From Gammaproteobacteria bacterium (GTDB taxonomy: Bacteria; Pseudomonadota; Gammaproteobacteria; HK1): DNA of 64,000 bases. Positions 1 through 8,083 of the stretch are shown here, one piece after another. Under the pieces are notes generated by a model. That model did no database searches. It worked only from the letters and a program-made list of their open reading frames with translations, and was not told the origin of the DNA. A program made the translations under genes and the position numbers. Position 1 is the first letter of the stretch. The number at the start of each line of letters is the position of its first letter. The stretch is taken from contig JAACFO010000002.1 of NCBI GenBank assembly GCA_009937425.1, positions 1 to 64,000 on the forward strand. Reading direction: 5' to 3'.

Positions 1-313
1 CGGCATTTTCGACTGGGAACGCAAGATCAAGCAGACCGTGGTGTTCGATATCGAAATGTCGGGGGACTGCCGGAAGGCGGCGGTAAACGACAATGTCGAA
101 GATACGTTGAACTATAAGTCCGTCGCGAAACGGATGATTGAATTTGTCGGCAACAGCGAGTATCAGTTGGTGGAAACCCTCGCCGAACGCTGCGCCGAGG
201 TGATCATGCAGGAATTTCAGGTGCCGTGGGTAAAATTGCGCGTCAACAAGCGGGGCGCGCTCCGGGACGCGCGCGATGTCGGCGTCATAATCGAGCGCGG
301 ACAGAAGAACTGA
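1..313 (+). CDS. folB: dihydroneopterin aldolase FolB, 5'-truncated by window edge
   Basis: The first codon in frame begins at base 2, so the gene starts outside the window and about 103 C-terminal residues are visible. FolB converts 7,8-dihydroneopterin to 6-hydroxymethyl-dihydropterin and glycolaldehyde in cytoplasmic folate synthesis. Family marks that can be read are the DTLNYKSVAKRM segment, the QLVETLAERCAEV helix with the pterin-anchoring Glu, and the C-terminal VNKRGALRDARDVGVIIER, which matches the usual K-PGALRGA-VGV-IER end with PG replaced by RG. The stop overlaps the folK start by one base (TGATG), so the two consecutive folate enzymes are translationally coupled. High confidence from context plus motif. 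Confidence 0.9.
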   Translation, partial: GIFDWERKIKQTVVFDIEMSGDCRKAAVNDNVEDTLNYKSVAKRMIEFVGNSEYQLVETLAERCAEVIMQEFQVPWVKLRVNKRGALRDARDVGVIIERGQKN

Positions 314-816
314 TGGCAAAGGTTTTCGTGAGTGTTGGCAGCAACGTCGATCGGGAACAGCACATTGCGCTCGCCCTCGATTTGCTGCGTGCGCGCTTCG
401 GTGCGATACAACAATCCAGCATTTACGAAAGCGCGTCGGTGGGATTCGACGGCGATCCTTTTTTCAATCTGGTGGTCGCATTCGACAGCGACGCGGAGCC
501 GCGCCAGATCGTCTCGGCACTGCACGGCATCGAAGGGCATTGCGGGCGGAATCGCGACGAAAAGCGGTTCGGTCCGAGAACCATGGATTTGGACCTGTTG
601 CTGGTGGGTGATCGCGTTATGCGTGATGCGGACATCGTCTTACCCCACGAGGAGATCAGCTCACAGGCCTTCGTGCTGCGTCCATTGGCGGAGATCGCCG
701 GCGAGCGCAGGCATCCGGTGAGCGGCGATACTCTCGCAGCCATGTGGGCACGCCTTGATGACGCGGCTCCTTTGCGCAGAGTGAATCTCGATCCCGTCAA
801 CGATGCACGCAACTGA
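313..816 (+). CDS. folK: 2-amino-4-hydroxy-6-hydroxymethyldihydropteridine pyrophosphokinase
   Basis: The 167-residue product transfers pyrophosphate from ATP to 6-hydroxymethyl-7,8-dihydropterin, the step after FolB. The start ATG at 313 overlaps the folB stop; an open frame continues upstream to 226 but that part lies inside folB. Diagnostic motifs are VSVGSNV at the N-terminus, the SIYES strand, the NLVV/F stretch, and RFGPRTMDLDLLL, the HPPK signature carrying the Mg-binding DxD pair (normally RWGPRTLDLDIL). LPHEEISSQAFVLRPLAEIA is the usual pterin loop (PHP..H.R.FVL.PL), with E replacing the conventional Pro/His. Length is normal for the family. Confidence 0.95.
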   Translation: MAKVFVSVGSNVDREQHIALALDLLRARFGAIQQSSIYESASVGFDGDPFFNLVVAFDSDAEPRQIVSALHGIEGHCGRNRDEKRFGPRTMDLDLLLVGDRVMRDADIVLPHEEISSQAFVLRPLAEIAGERRHPVSGDTLAAMWARLDDAAPLRRVNLDPVNDARN

Positions 817-819
817 AGC

Positions 820-1359
820 ATGAACTTTTGCAGCCAGTGCGGATCCCCGGTGACGAGCCGTATACCGCCCGGCGACGACCGTGCGCGGTATGTATGCGAC
901 AATTGCGGGACGATTTTTTACAGTAATCCGAAAATTGTCGCCGGCTGTATCCCGCAATGGGATGAGCAACTGCTGCTTTGCCGACGCGCCATCGAGCCTC
1001 GCATGGGGCTGTGGACTTTACCCGCCGGTTTCATGGAAGACGGCGAGTCGACAGCCCAGGCAGCGGCCAGGGAGACCCTGGAGGAAGCGAATGCCAGAGT
1101 CGAGATGGGCGATCTATTTGCCTATCTGAACATACCGGCGCTCAATCAGGTGTACGTCATTTTCCTGGCGCGCCTTCTGGATCTCGATTTTTTCGCCGGC
1201 GCCGAAAGTCTCGAGGTACAGCTTTTCAGTGAGCATGAAATTCCCTGGAAGGATATTGCCTTCCCGTCCATCGAGCGGGCCCTGCGCCTGTATTTCCATG
1301 ACCGGGGCGGCGATAGCTTCGGGATGCACATGGCGGACATCGAGAGACGCCCGAAATGA
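820..1359 (+). CDS. Nudix hydrolase with N-terminal zinc ribbon
   Basis: The 179-residue protein starts three bases after folK. Residues 1-35 form a zinc ribbon with two CxxC pairs (CSQC and CDNC), followed by YSNPKIVAG, as in the Nudix_N_2 zinc-ribbon family. The Nudix box is GFMEDGESTAQAAARETLEEA, with the REtlEE catalytic glutamates intact; the G expected after EE is Ala. Such proteins hydrolyse nucleoside diphosphates linked to another moiety (NADH- or FAD-type or dihydroneopterin triphosphate-type substrates), but the substrate cannot be read from the sequence. Its place directly after folB-folK makes a pterin role possible; this is inference only. It converges on the reductase on the other strand. 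Confidence 0.85.
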   Translation: MNFCSQCGSPVTSRIPPGDDRARYVCDNCGTIFYSNPKIVAGCIPQWDEQLLLCRRAIEPRMGLWTLPAGFMEDGESTAQAAARETLEEANARVEMGDLFAYLNIPALNQVYVIFLARLLDLDFFAGAESLEVQLFSEHEIPWKDIAFPSIERALRLYFHDRGGDSFGMHMADIERRPK

Positions 1360-1401
1360 CGAGCAAAATGACAGCGATAGCCAGGTACTTGGCGCTGTAC
1401 T

Positions 1402-2154
1402 TCAGCCTATTGCCCGCCCCCCGTCGACTTTTATGACCTGCCCCGTCATATAGTGGGCGTCGCGGGCGAGAAAAAGCACAGCCTGTGCAACGTCGGCTGG
1501 ATTGCCCGTGCGCGCCATCGGCGTATTTGCGAGCACCGCCGCCCGCTCATCGTCGTCGCAATCCGTCTCCGGCCACAGGATTGCACCGGGGGCGACGGCA
1601 TTAACCCTGGTATCCGGAGCAAGCTCCAGGGCGAGTGAACGGGTCAGCATTATGAGGCCGGCCTTCGCCGCGCAATAGGCCGCGTGAGCAGCCAGCGGTA
1701 TCAGCCCGTATATGTCCGCTATGTTGATGATGCAGCCTTTTGTTTCTTTCAGTCGTGGCGCTGCCGCCTGGGCGAGGAACAGTGGCGCTCTTAAATTGGT
1801 ATCGAGTAAATCCTGGTACGCAGCGTCATTCACGCTACCGAGCGGCGTGGCGAAAAAACTCGAGGCGTTGTTGACGAGGACGTCCAGGCGCGAGAACGAA
1901 ACGGTTGCCGAGGCGATCAGCTCCTGTATGGCGGCCACGTCGCGCAAATCCGCCTGGAAGATTTGCACACTCCCGGGTCGTACTGCATTCAGTTCGCCGC
2001 ACAGGGTTTGGGCGTCGTCGCTGGAGCTGCGGTAGTGCAATGCGATGTTCATTCCCTCGGCGTGCAGGCAGCGGGCGATCTCGGAACCGATGCGGCGTGC
2101 GCCGCCGGTGATGAGGGCGACCTTCGTATGCGGCGAATTGGAACCATTGCCCAT
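1402..2154 (-). CDS. FolM-like pteridine reductase (SDR family)
   Basis: This 250-residue short-chain dehydrogenase has the pteridine-reductase form of the cofactor loop, TGGARRIG (TGxxxRIG instead of TGxxxGIG). It also has HYRSSSDDA, the NADPH 2'-phosphate loop, the NNASSFF stretch, the catalytic YCAAK (YxxxK) and the ADIYGLIPL segment with the Asp typical of PTR1/FolM. It probably reduces dihydromonapterin or dihydrobiopterin with NADPH. The open frame continues to 2322, but the ATG at 2154 gives the normal family length and avoids overlap with the divergent methyltransferase. Position beside folB-folK supports a pterin role. FolM is the best guess, but other SDR substrates remain possible. 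Confidence 0.85.
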   Translation of the reverse strand: MGNGSNSPHTKVALITGGARRIGSEIARCLHAEGMNIALHYRSSSDDAQTLCGELNAVRPGSVQIFQADLRDVAAIQELIASATVSFSRLDVLVNNASSFFATPLGSVNDAAYQDLLDTNLRAPLFLAQAAAPRLKETKGCIINIADIYGLIPLAAHAAYCAAKAGLIMLTRSLALELAPDTRVNAVAPGAILWPETDCDDDERAAVLANTPMARTGNPADVAQAVLFLARDAHYMTGQVIKVDGGRAIG

Positions 2155-2218
2155 TATTGGTCTCGACGAGTCGACGCGGACAGGCAAGGATTGTAGATCG
2201 TGTTGACGGGCAGGTGCT

Positions 2219-3394
2219 GTGGATCGCGGTGAAATCGCAGGCGCGGAGGAACGGGCCGATGGCGGGAATCCAGCCCTCGTTGCCCTCCTGCGCGCCGCCA
2301 TGGAGGAAGCTGGCGGTTCCATCAGCTTTGCCGATTACATGGATCTCGCCCTTTTCGCGCCGCAGCTCGGCTACTACAGTGCCGGCGCCAATCAGTTCGG
2401 AAGCGACGGAGATTTCACTACGGCGCCGGAATCGTCGCCGTTGTTTGCCCGCTGTGTAGCCCGGCAGGTGGGCGAGGTGCTGACGGCGCTCGGTGGTGGT
2501 GATATTTGCGAGTTTGGCGCCGGCTTCGCCACCCTGGCGGTGGATTTGCTGGAGAATCTGGCCGCAATAGATTGCCTCCCACGGCGGTATTTGATCATCG
2601 AGCGCAGCCCGGCTTTGCGTGAACGGCAACGGAAATACCTTGCGTCGCGAGCACCCGATGCCGTTGCCCGAGTCAGCTGGCACGACGAGCTCCCCGGAGA
2701 CTTTTGCGGTGTGGTGCTTGCCAACGAAGTGCTCGATGCGATGCCCGTGCATCGATTTCGGGTGCACTCGAGTGGTCTTCGTGAATGTCGGGTGGGTTGG
2801 CAGGACGGCGGCTTTGGTTGGATCGAGGCCGACTGCTCGGGGAGTGCCCTGGCGAGGCACGTGGACACTGTTCTCCAGGGGCTCGATCATGCACTGCCCG
2901 AAGGCTATGTATCGGAATGCGCCCCCGCCAGGCAAGACTTCGTGGGCAGCATCGGTGCGTGCCTGAAGCGGGGGATGGTGCTGTTGTTCGACTATGGATA
3001 TGCACGCGCCGAGTACTACCACCCGCAGCGCTCGGGGGGTACGTTGCGTTGCTTCTACCGGCACCGGGCCCACGACGACCCACTGATTCTTACCGGGCTT
3101 CAGGATATTTCCGTGCACGTGGATTTCACCGGGATCGCAGAGGCGGCATTCGCCGCGGGGCTCGACGTAGCGGGCTACACGACCCAGGCAGAGTTTTTGC
3201 TCGCTACCGGATTGCTGGATGCCTGCCGGGGGGTCGACGCAACCAGCCGCCGTCACGCCGAGTTGACCGCTCAGATCAGGCGGCTTACCTTGCCCGGCGA
3301 AATGGGCGAAGCGGTAAAAGTTCTGGCCCTGGGACGCGATTACGAGGGAGCCCTGACAGGGTTCTCCACCCGTGATCTGCGTTACCGCCTTTAG
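2219..3394 (+). CDS. MidA/NDUFAF7-family SAM-dependent methyltransferase (DUF185)
   Basis: The 391-residue protein carries the family hallmark near residue 45: LGYYSAG, then GSDGDFTTAPESSPLFAR (GDF-TAPE-S-LF). The SAM loop is ICEFGAGFATLAVDLL, followed by IIERSPALRERQ and VVLANEVLDAMPVHRF (NE-LDA-PV). The eukaryotic relative NDUFAF7 dimethylates an arginine of complex I subunit NDUFS2; bacterial targets are unproven. The frame opens with a GTG at 2219. The gene is divergent from the pteridine reductase and is followed 15 bp later by uppP. An NDUFA9-like gene lies nearby, so a respiratory-complex link is possible but only inferred. Confidence 0.88.
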   Translation: MDRGEIAGAEERADGGNPALVALLRAAMEEAGGSISFADYMDLALFAPQLGYYSAGANQFGSDGDFTTAPESSPLFARCVARQVGEVLTALGGGDICEFGAGFATLAVDLLENLAAIDCLPRRYLIIERSPALRERQRKYLASRAPDAVARVSWHDELPGDFCGVVLANEVLDAMPVHRFRVHSSGLRECRVGWQDGGFGWIEADCSGSALARHVDTVLQGLDHALPEGYVSECAPARQDFVGSIGACLKRGMVLLFDYGYARAEYYHPQRSGGTLRCFYRHRAHDDPLILTGLQDISVHVDFTGIAEAAFAAGLDVAGYTTQAEFLLATGLLDACRGVDATSRRHAELTAQIRRLTLPGEMGEAVKVLALGRDYEGALTGFSTRDLRYRL

Positions 3395-3409
3395 CCGAGT
3401 GCGAAGCTA

Positions 3410-4207
3410 GTGGATTGGATTCAGGTCGTGGTGTTGGCGGTGCTTCAGGGGTTCACTGAATTCCTGCCTATTTCCAGTTCTGCCCACCTGATACTACTGC
3501 CGCTGCTGGTGGCCTGGCCCGACCAGGGCCTCGCCTTCGACGTCGCCGTACACGTTGGTACACTGCTGGCAGTACTTGCCTACTTTCGGCGTGATTTGAT
3601 GCGCATGTGCCGCGACTGGCTGCGCTCGCTGGCAGTGCGCCACCGGGTAGGTGATAGCCCATGGGTATGGTACCTGTTGGTGGGCACGGTGCCCGTCGGA
3701 CTTTGCGGGCTGGCGCTGAACGCCGTTGGAACGCAGGGCCTGCGCAGTGTGTCGGTCGTCGCCAGCACGACGATTTTCTTCGCGCTGTTACTCTGGTGGA
3801 GCGATCGATTTAATCGCGGCACCCGCGGCGATGATCAAATTGGTTGGCGGGACGTGCTCATCATCGGTGCCGCCCAGGCGCTGGCGCTGATACCGGGGAC
3901 CTCGCGGGCAGGCATAACCATCACCGCGGGGCTCGCCTTGGGTCTCAAGCGGGAAAGCGCCGCGCGCTTTTCTTTTCTCCTGTCGATCCCCGTGGTCGCC
4001 CTGGCGGGCCTGCTCAAAGCGCTGGAAGCGTGGTCCAGCCAGGCGCCGGTGGCTTGGGATGCGATGTTCGCGGGGACGATGATTTCCTTTGTTTGCGCAT
4101 ACGCCACGATTCACTTCTTTTTGAAGCTGGTGGAACGGGTGGGGCTCACCCCCTTCGTGGTCTATCGGTTGCTTCTGGGCGTCGTGCTGCTCGCTTTCGC
4201 CCTCTGA
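3410..4207 (+). CDS. uppP: undecaprenyl-diphosphate phosphatase (BacA/UppP)
   Basis: The 265-residue polytopic membrane protein recycles undecaprenyl pyrophosphate to the monophosphate carrier for peptidoglycan and O-antigen synthesis. The first conserved motif reads LQGFTEFLPISSSAHLILLP (EFLPISSSAHL, with the catalytic Glu), followed by HVGTLLAVL. The second motif is IPGTSRAGITI (PGxSRSG in most members; Ala replaces the second Ser). Seven or eight hydrophobic segments fill the rest. The start is GTG at 3410, giving VDWIQVVVLAVLQG as in other members. It ends 12 bp before the convergent epimerase gene. Length is normal. Confidence 0.95.
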   Translation: MDWIQVVVLAVLQGFTEFLPISSSAHLILLPLLVAWPDQGLAFDVAVHVGTLLAVLAYFRRDLMRMCRDWLRSLAVRHRVGDSPWVWYLLVGTVPVGLCGLALNAVGTQGLRSVSVVASTTIFFALLLWWSDRFNRGTRGDDQIGWRDVLIIGAAQALALIPGTSRAGITITAGLALGLKRESAARFSFLLSIPVVALAGLLKALEAWSSQAPVAWDAMFAGTMISFVCAYATIHFFLKLVERVGLTPFVVYRLLLGVVLLAFAL

Positions 4208-4219
4208 CCGGCGCGGTCT

Positions 4220-5179
4220 TCAGCGCCCGGCGTCCCGGCGCAGGCTCTGGTAGACATCCATTTTGCCTTGTTGCCCGATATAGCTCGGAACGATGCACTC
4301 CAGGCTGGTTGGACTGACACCGAACTTCGTAAAACCATTCTCTTCGCATACGCCATCCGCCTGTAGCGACAAATAGTTGTCGCGAGTGAAGGGCTTACCG
4401 GGGACCCATTCGAGAATCCGTGCCTGTAGCCTGGAAAGCGTGTCCCCGAGCGGCAGTATGCGCGTCTTGATGCCGGCCACCCGGGCAGTGTATTCCACCA
4501 GTTCTCGCAAGCTGTACTGCTCTGGGCCACACAAATCGTAGCGTTGGCCATAGGTACTCTTGCGCGTGAGACTGTCGGCGAATACTCCGGCAACGTCTTC
4601 CACGTACGCCGGCGCCATGCGTGCGTCCGGGCAGGCGAGGGGAAACACGATGGGACTCATGGCCAGGAGGGTAGCGAATCGATTGAAGAAGCTATCGTCA
4701 GGGCCGAACAGCACCGACGGGCGAAAACTCGTCGCATGCAGGCCCTGGTCGGCCCAACGGTGCACAGCGTTCTCGCCCTCGGCCTTGTATTTGAGGTAGT
4801 TGCTCGGGGCGTCGCCACTGGCGCCCAGGGCGCTCATGTGCAGCAGGCGGTCAATGCGGTTGTAGCGGCAGGCTTCGACAATCTTGGCGGGTAACTCGTC
4901 ATGGACGCTGGCGAAGTCCTGTCCGGATCCGCGACGTTCGTTCAAGATGCCGATGAGATTCACCACGGCATCGCAATCTTTCATCTGCACACTCAGGTCG
5001 GCAACCGAGTGCACATCTGCCTCCACCAGTTCCAGGTTCGGAATGACGATCAGATCCCGGCGTCTCTCGCGCCGGCGTGTGAGCACCCGAATCTGCAGCT
5101 TACGCCGGCTGAGCTCGGAACACAGATGACGTCCGACGAATCCGGTTCCACCGAGAACGCATACTTTTCGAACAGTCAT
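4220..5179 (-). CDS. NAD(P)-binding SDR, complex I NDUFA9-like
   Basis: The 319-residue protein has the Rossmann loop [14 protein letters not shown] at the N-terminus, the ADVHSVADL and [10 protein letters not shown] segments, and [21 protein letters not shown] typical of the atypical SDR group that includes NDUFA9 and related NmrA-like reductases. The SDR Tyr-x3-Lys is seen as [10 protein letters not shown] (Y-K-Y-K). Bacterial members are described as NAD-dependent epimerase/dehydratase family proteins of unknown substrate. It is convergent with uppP. The next gene, hisI, is divergent, leaving about 150 bp between them. No Nuo genes are present in the window, so a complex I role is not implied. 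Confidence 0.8.
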   Translation of the reverse strand: MTVRKVCVLGGTGFVGRHLCSELSRRKLQIRVLTRRRERRRDLIVIPNLELVEADVHSVADLSVQMKDCDAVVNLIGILNERRGSGQDFASVHDELPAKIVEACRYNRIDRLLHMSALGASGDAPSNYLKYKAEGENAVHRWADQGLHATSFRPSVLFGPDDSFFNRFATLLAMSPIVFPLACPDARMAPAYVEDVAGVFADSLTRKSTYGQRYDLCGPEQYSLRELVEYTARVAGIKTRILPLGDTLSRLQARILEWVPGKPFTRDNYLSLQADGVCEENGFTKFGVSPTSLECIVPSYIGQQGKMDVYQSLRRDAGR

Positions 5180-5315
5180 TGGCGACCCGCTTTTGTCGTT
5201 GGCGACAGTGCCTCGAGCAGCTCAAGTTTCGCGGCCCGCCGTCACCGGGTCAAGAACACCGGCCATCAGGCCCCTGGTCGTGGTCCAGGGTGTATCATCG
5301 ATTCATCGTACACAA

Positions 5316-5345
5316 GGAGGAACCAGCATGGGAGGAACCGGCATG
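5316..5345 (+). promoter_or_regulatory. tandemly duplicated Shine-Dalgarno plus ATG at the hisI start
   Basis: Two adjacent 15-bp units, GGAGGAACCAGCATG (5316-5330) and GGAGGAACCGGCATG (5331-5345), differ at one base. Each is a strong Shine-Dalgarno with an ATG seven bases downstream, and both ATGs are in the hisI frame. The ribosome therefore has two near-equivalent initiation sites five codons apart. The arrangement follows directly from the bases; its effect on translation is inference. Confidence 0.85.
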
Positions 5346-5732
5346 GCCCGGTGGCTCGAGGAAATCCGTTGGAATGCAGACGGGCTGGTTCCCGCGATCG
5401 CCCAGGACGCGGAAAACGGCGATGTGTTGATGCTGGCCTGGATGAGTCGCGAGTCCCTGGCCCGCACCCTGGAAGAGGGCGAAGCCGTGTATTGGTCGCG
5501 CTCCAGGGGGCGTCTTTGGAAAAAGGGCGAGCAGTCCGGGCACGTGCAGCGAGTCGCCGAGATCCGGCTCGACTGCGACGCTGATACAGTGCTGCTCAAG
5601 GTCCAACAGCACGGTGGCATCGCCTGTCATACGGGGCGCAGATTCTGCTTTTACAAACGGCTCGAGGACGGTCTCTGGGAGAGCGTCGAGCCGGTGCTCG
5701 AGGATCCGGAGAATATCTACGAGGGGGGCTAA
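5328..5732 (+). CDS. hisI: phosphoribosyl-AMP cyclohydrolase
   Basis: The 134-residue enzyme opens the purine ring of PRAMP, the third step of histidine synthesis. The Zn/Mg site is intact: [22 protein letters not shown] (DCDxD), then [13 protein letters not shown] (ACHTG..-CFY). It is the stand-alone HisI form, with HisE as a separate gene 39 bp downstream. The first of two equivalent starts (5328 or 5343) is annotated; the shorter form would begin [11 protein letters not shown], which is closer to the usual N-terminus. The frame is open further up to 5193 without a ribosome site. hisI-hisE-tatABC is a common gammaproteobacterial order. Confidence 0.95.
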   Translation: MGGTGMARWLEEIRWNADGLVPAIAQDAENGDVLMLAWMSRESLARTLEEGEAVYWSRSRGRLWKKGEQSGHVQRVAEIRLDCDADTVLLKVQQHGGIACHTGRRFCFYKRLEDGLWESVEPVLEDPENIYEGG

Positions 5733-5771
5733 GCGTCATTCCGGGGTATCGCCCGGGCTCTTTGAAGCGCT

Positions 5772-6095
5772 ATGAACGATACGTTGGATAAATTGGCCGA
5801 GGTCCTCGAGGCACGCAAATCCGCGTCCCCGGACAGCTCCTATGTGGCTGGACTTTATGATGCCGGGCTGGATGCCGTGCTCGCGAAGGTCGACGAGGAG
5901 GCCGCGGAGACCATCGCCGCGGCCAGAGAGGACGATCCCCGGGCCCTGGTCCACGAGACCGCCGATTTGTGGTTTCATTGCCTGGTTCTCCTGGCAGTAC
6001 GTGGCCTCCACCCCCGTGACGTGCTCGCCGAGCTCGACAGCCGTTTCGGCGTTTCCGGTCTCGAGGAGAAAGCCGGGCGCAAGGCCGGGGAATAA
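5772..6095 (+). CDS. hisE: phosphoribosyl-ATP pyrophosphatase
   Basis: The 107-residue all-helical MazG-like enzyme hydrolyses PR-ATP to PR-AMP, the second histidine step. It reads [12 protein letters not shown], then [27 protein letters not shown] with the EExxE metal-binding acidic cluster, and [14 protein letters not shown] with the second ExxD pair. Length and layout match other gammaproteobacterial HisE proteins. It lies 39 bp after hisI and about 145 bp before tatA, as in the usual hisIE-tatABC block. Confidence 0.95.
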   Translation: MNDTLDKLAEVLEARKSASPDSSYVAGLYDAGLDAVLAKVDEEAAETIAAAREDDPRALVHETADLWFHCLVLLAVRGLHPRDVLAELDSRFGVSGLEEKAGRKAGE

Positions 6096-6194
6096 GCTTC
6101 CCCGGCAATTTTCAGGAGCCTTCTCCGGCGGCCATGTCCGATTGTTCACGGCGGGTCGTAGTGACAGGCCTCGAATTCCGCTAAAGTGTCCGCT

Positions 6195-6219
6195 TTGGCC
6201 GTGCCCATCGGGCGGCCAA
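6195..6219 (+). promoter_or_regulatory. hairpin in the tatA leader
   Basis: TTGGCC (6195-6200) pairs with GGCCAA (6214-6219), and inside it GCCC pairs with GGGC around an ATC loop, leaving a GT bulge. There is no T-run, so it is not an intrinsic terminator. It sits about ten bases upstream of the AGAGGA ribosome site of tatA and could affect his-to-tat readthrough or TatA translation. The role is inference. Confidence 0.4.
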
Positions 6220-6239
6220 GCCATGGGGAGAGAGGAAAT

Positions 6240-6488
6240 ATGGGCCCAAGTTTGTGGCAGCTGCTGATTGTGCTGGTGATAGTGCTGCTTTTATTCGGCA
6301 CCAAGAAACTGCGCAATATCGGCGGTGATCTGGGATCGGCCATCAAGAGCTTTCGCGGCGCTGTGAAAGACAGCGGCAAGGGGGAATCCACCGAGGAATC
6401 CACCGAGCAGTCCACCCAGCTCGAGCAGGATCCGGCCAGCACTGTGATCGATGGAGAAGTCACCAATAAGGAGCGGGACAGCGCCTAG
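6240..6488 (+). CDS. tatA: Sec-independent translocase subunit TatA
   Basis: The 82-residue protein has one N-terminal membrane helix (about residues 5-19, [15 protein letters not shown]), then the [14 protein letters not shown] hinge and amphipathic helix (FGTKKLR...[10 protein letters not shown]), and a polar Ser/Thr/Glu-rich tail. TatA forms the size-variable pore that moves folded proteins across the inner membrane. The start at 6240 is chosen because AGAGGA lies just upstream; the frame itself is open from 6186. It is the first gene of tatABC. Confidence 0.96.
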   Translation: MGPSLWQLLIVLVIVLLLFGTKKLRNIGGDLGSAIKSFRGAVKDSGKGESTEESTEQSTQLEQDPASTVIDGEVTNKERDSA

Positions 6489-6606
6489 CGGCCCGCTGCC
6501 ATGAGTACGTGCGGGCACGCCGGAGTGCGCGTCCCCGAGTTTGTAAACTTCTCTGGCGGGCGTCGTGCAGTGTGCATCGGCGACTCGCTTCAATCTCAGA
6601 TTCCCG

Positions 6607-7122
6607 ATGTTTGATATTGGCTTTTGGGAGCTGGCGCTGATCGGCGTCGTAGCGCTTCTGGTGGTCGGCCCCGACCGCCTGCCGGCGCTCGCCCGCACGG
6701 TCGGCCTGTGGGTGGGCAAAATTCGCCGTTACGTTTCCACGGTTCGCGACGATATCGAGCGCGAGATCCAAGCCGACGAATTGAGGAGCATGCTGAGCAA
6801 GTCCGACGAACTGAATCCGCTCAAGGACATCCTCGACGAGACGACCAGCACCATCAGCGAAGCGAATAAGGAAATCGCCGACGTCAAGAAACAAGCCGAT
6901 GAACTGATGTCCGGAGATACAGCCGCAGCGCTCGATGCTGCCGATAAAGACGACGGCGGGGACGAGACGGGACCAGATGCGCTGACGCCGGATTCCGCAG
7001 CCACCACCGTTGCAGAGGCGGTCAGCGCGCGAAGTGAAGATGAAGTGCCGGCGAAGATTTCGAGCGAGACCTCGGATGACGCCGTCGAGGATACGGAAGA
7101 CGATGGGCAACGATCCCGATAA
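6607..7122 (+). CDS. tatB: Sec-independent translocase subunit TatB
   Basis: The 171-residue protein begins [21 protein letters not shown], with the conserved Glu in the membrane helix. [21 protein letters not shown] follows as the TatB amphipathic helix. The C-terminal half is acidic and Ser/Ala/Asp-rich, probably disordered. TatB passes twin-arginine substrates from TatC to TatA. The frame is open from 6565, but the canonical start is 6607. Its last 20 bases overlap tatC in another frame, so the two are probably coupled. Confidence 0.96.
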   Translation: MFDIGFWELALIGVVALLVVGPDRLPALARTVGLWVGKIRRYVSTVRDDIEREIQADELRSMLSKSDELNPLKDILDETTSTISEANKEIADVKKQADELMSGDTAAALDAADKDDGGDETGPDALTPDSAATTVAEAVSARSEDEVPAKISSETSDDAVEDTEDDGQRSR

Positions 7123-7942
7123 TACCGAGGAAGTTGCTGGCGGGCAGGAGCAGGCCCCGGATCAGGCCCCGAATCAGGCCCCGAATCAGGCTCAGGGCGA
7201 AATGACCTTCGTCGAGCACCTGGTGGAATTGCGTAACCGGCTGCTACGGGTGGTGCTGGCCGTGCTTTGTTTTCTGGTCGTGCTGTTTCCGTTTGCGAAC
7301 GATCTCTACGCGCTGCTTGCCGAGCCGCTGTTACGCCATCTGCCCGAGGGCACCAGCATGATCGCCACTCAGGTAGCATCGCCGTTTCTAACGCCCTTCA
7401 AGCTGAGTATCGTGCTGTCGATTTTTCTCGCCATGCCCGTGGTGCTTTATCAGGTGTGGTCGTTCGTCGCACCTGGCCTGTACAAACACGAACGTCGACT
7501 GATTTTCCCGCTTCTGATCACGAGCTCGGTGCTCTTTTACTTAGGCATGGCCTTCGCTTATTTCGTTGTCTTTCCATTGATGTTTGCTTTTTTCCAGGCC
7601 GTCGCACCGGAAGGTGTGGCCATCATGACCGACATCACTGCGTACTTGGATTTTGTCCTGAAGATCTTCTTTGCCTTCGGGATTGCGTTCGAAGTCCCCA
7701 TAGCAACCATATTACTGGTGTGGACCGGTTTCACGACTCCCGCGGCACTGGTCTCGAAACGTCCCTATATCATCGTCGGCGCCTTCGTGCTCGGCATGAT
7801 GTTGACTCCGCCGGACATCATTTCCCAGACACTGCTTGCACTTCCCGTGTGGTTGTTGTTCGAGCTCGGCGTTATTTTTTCGAAATTCTACGCAGGAAAA
7901 CGCCTAAGAAGCGCAGACGAAGACGAAGCTGCGGAAGTGTAA
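7103..7942 (+). CDS. tatC: Sec-independent translocase subunit TatC
   Basis: The 279-residue six-helix receptor recognises the twin-arginine signal peptide. It reads [21 protein letters not shown], then the periplasmic [21 protein letters not shown], the [12 protein letters not shown] cytoplasmic loop and [12 protein letters not shown], as in other TatC proteins. The annotated start at 7103 adds about 33 residues of Gln/Pro/Asn-rich sequence before the core domain, containing a small repeat. The start inside tatB gives a 20-bp overlap. After it comes a REP-like intergenic region and then genes on the other strand. Confidence 0.96.
   Translation: MGNDPDNTEEVAGGQEQAPDQAPNQAPNQAQGEMTFVEHLVELRNRLLRVVLAVLCFLVVLFPFANDLYALLAEPLLRHLPEGTSMIATQVASPFLTPFKLSIVLSIFLAMPVVLYQVWSFVAPGLYKHERRLIFPLLITSSVLFYLGMAFAYFVVFPLMFAFFQAVAPEGVAIMTDITAYLDFVLKIFFAFGIAFEVPIATILLVWTGFTTPAALVSKRPYIIVGAFVLGMMLTPPDIISQTLLALPVWLLFELGVIFSKFYAGKRLRSADEDEAAEV
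7151..7195 (+). repeat. 12-bp tandem repeat in tatC 5' end
   Basis: Three and a half copies of CAGGCCCCGAAT (the first copy has GGAT) encode a [15 protein letters not shown] stretch near the TatC N-terminus. It lies outside the conserved fold, so copy-number changes would be tolerated in frame. Confidence 0.8.
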
Positions 7943-7969
7943 GAAGTTATTAGATGTCCATTACCTTTT

Positions 7970-8063
7970 CCCCTCTCCCCCTTCAGGGGGAGAGGTTAGG
8001 GTGAGGGGGTCAAGACCGAGGCCACTGTCCCTCACCCCAGCCCTCTCCCTGAGGGAGAGGGGG
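7970..8063. repeat. REP-like inverted pair between tatC and the DUF4340 gene
   Basis: Element A is a hairpin with 10-bp arms (CCTCTCCCCC at 7972-7981 and its complement at 7986-7995), followed by TTAGGGTGAGGG. Element B (8029-8063) is the same module reversed: CCCTCACCCC, then CCCTCTCCCTGAGGGAGAGGG. The two face each other like a BIME pair between convergent genes. A related copy occurs at 48941-49009. No transposase is nearby. The region may also help to terminate the convergent transcripts. Confidence 0.75.
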
Positions 8064-8083
8064 CAAGAGGAAGGGGATTGCAG

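Noticed and set aside
1835-3256. 473-codon open frame on the minus strand opposite the MidA-like gene
   Set aside because: It is a shadow of a GC-rich gene. The plus-strand protein has strong methyltransferase motifs, and the minus frame shows none and overlaps the real pteridine reductase.
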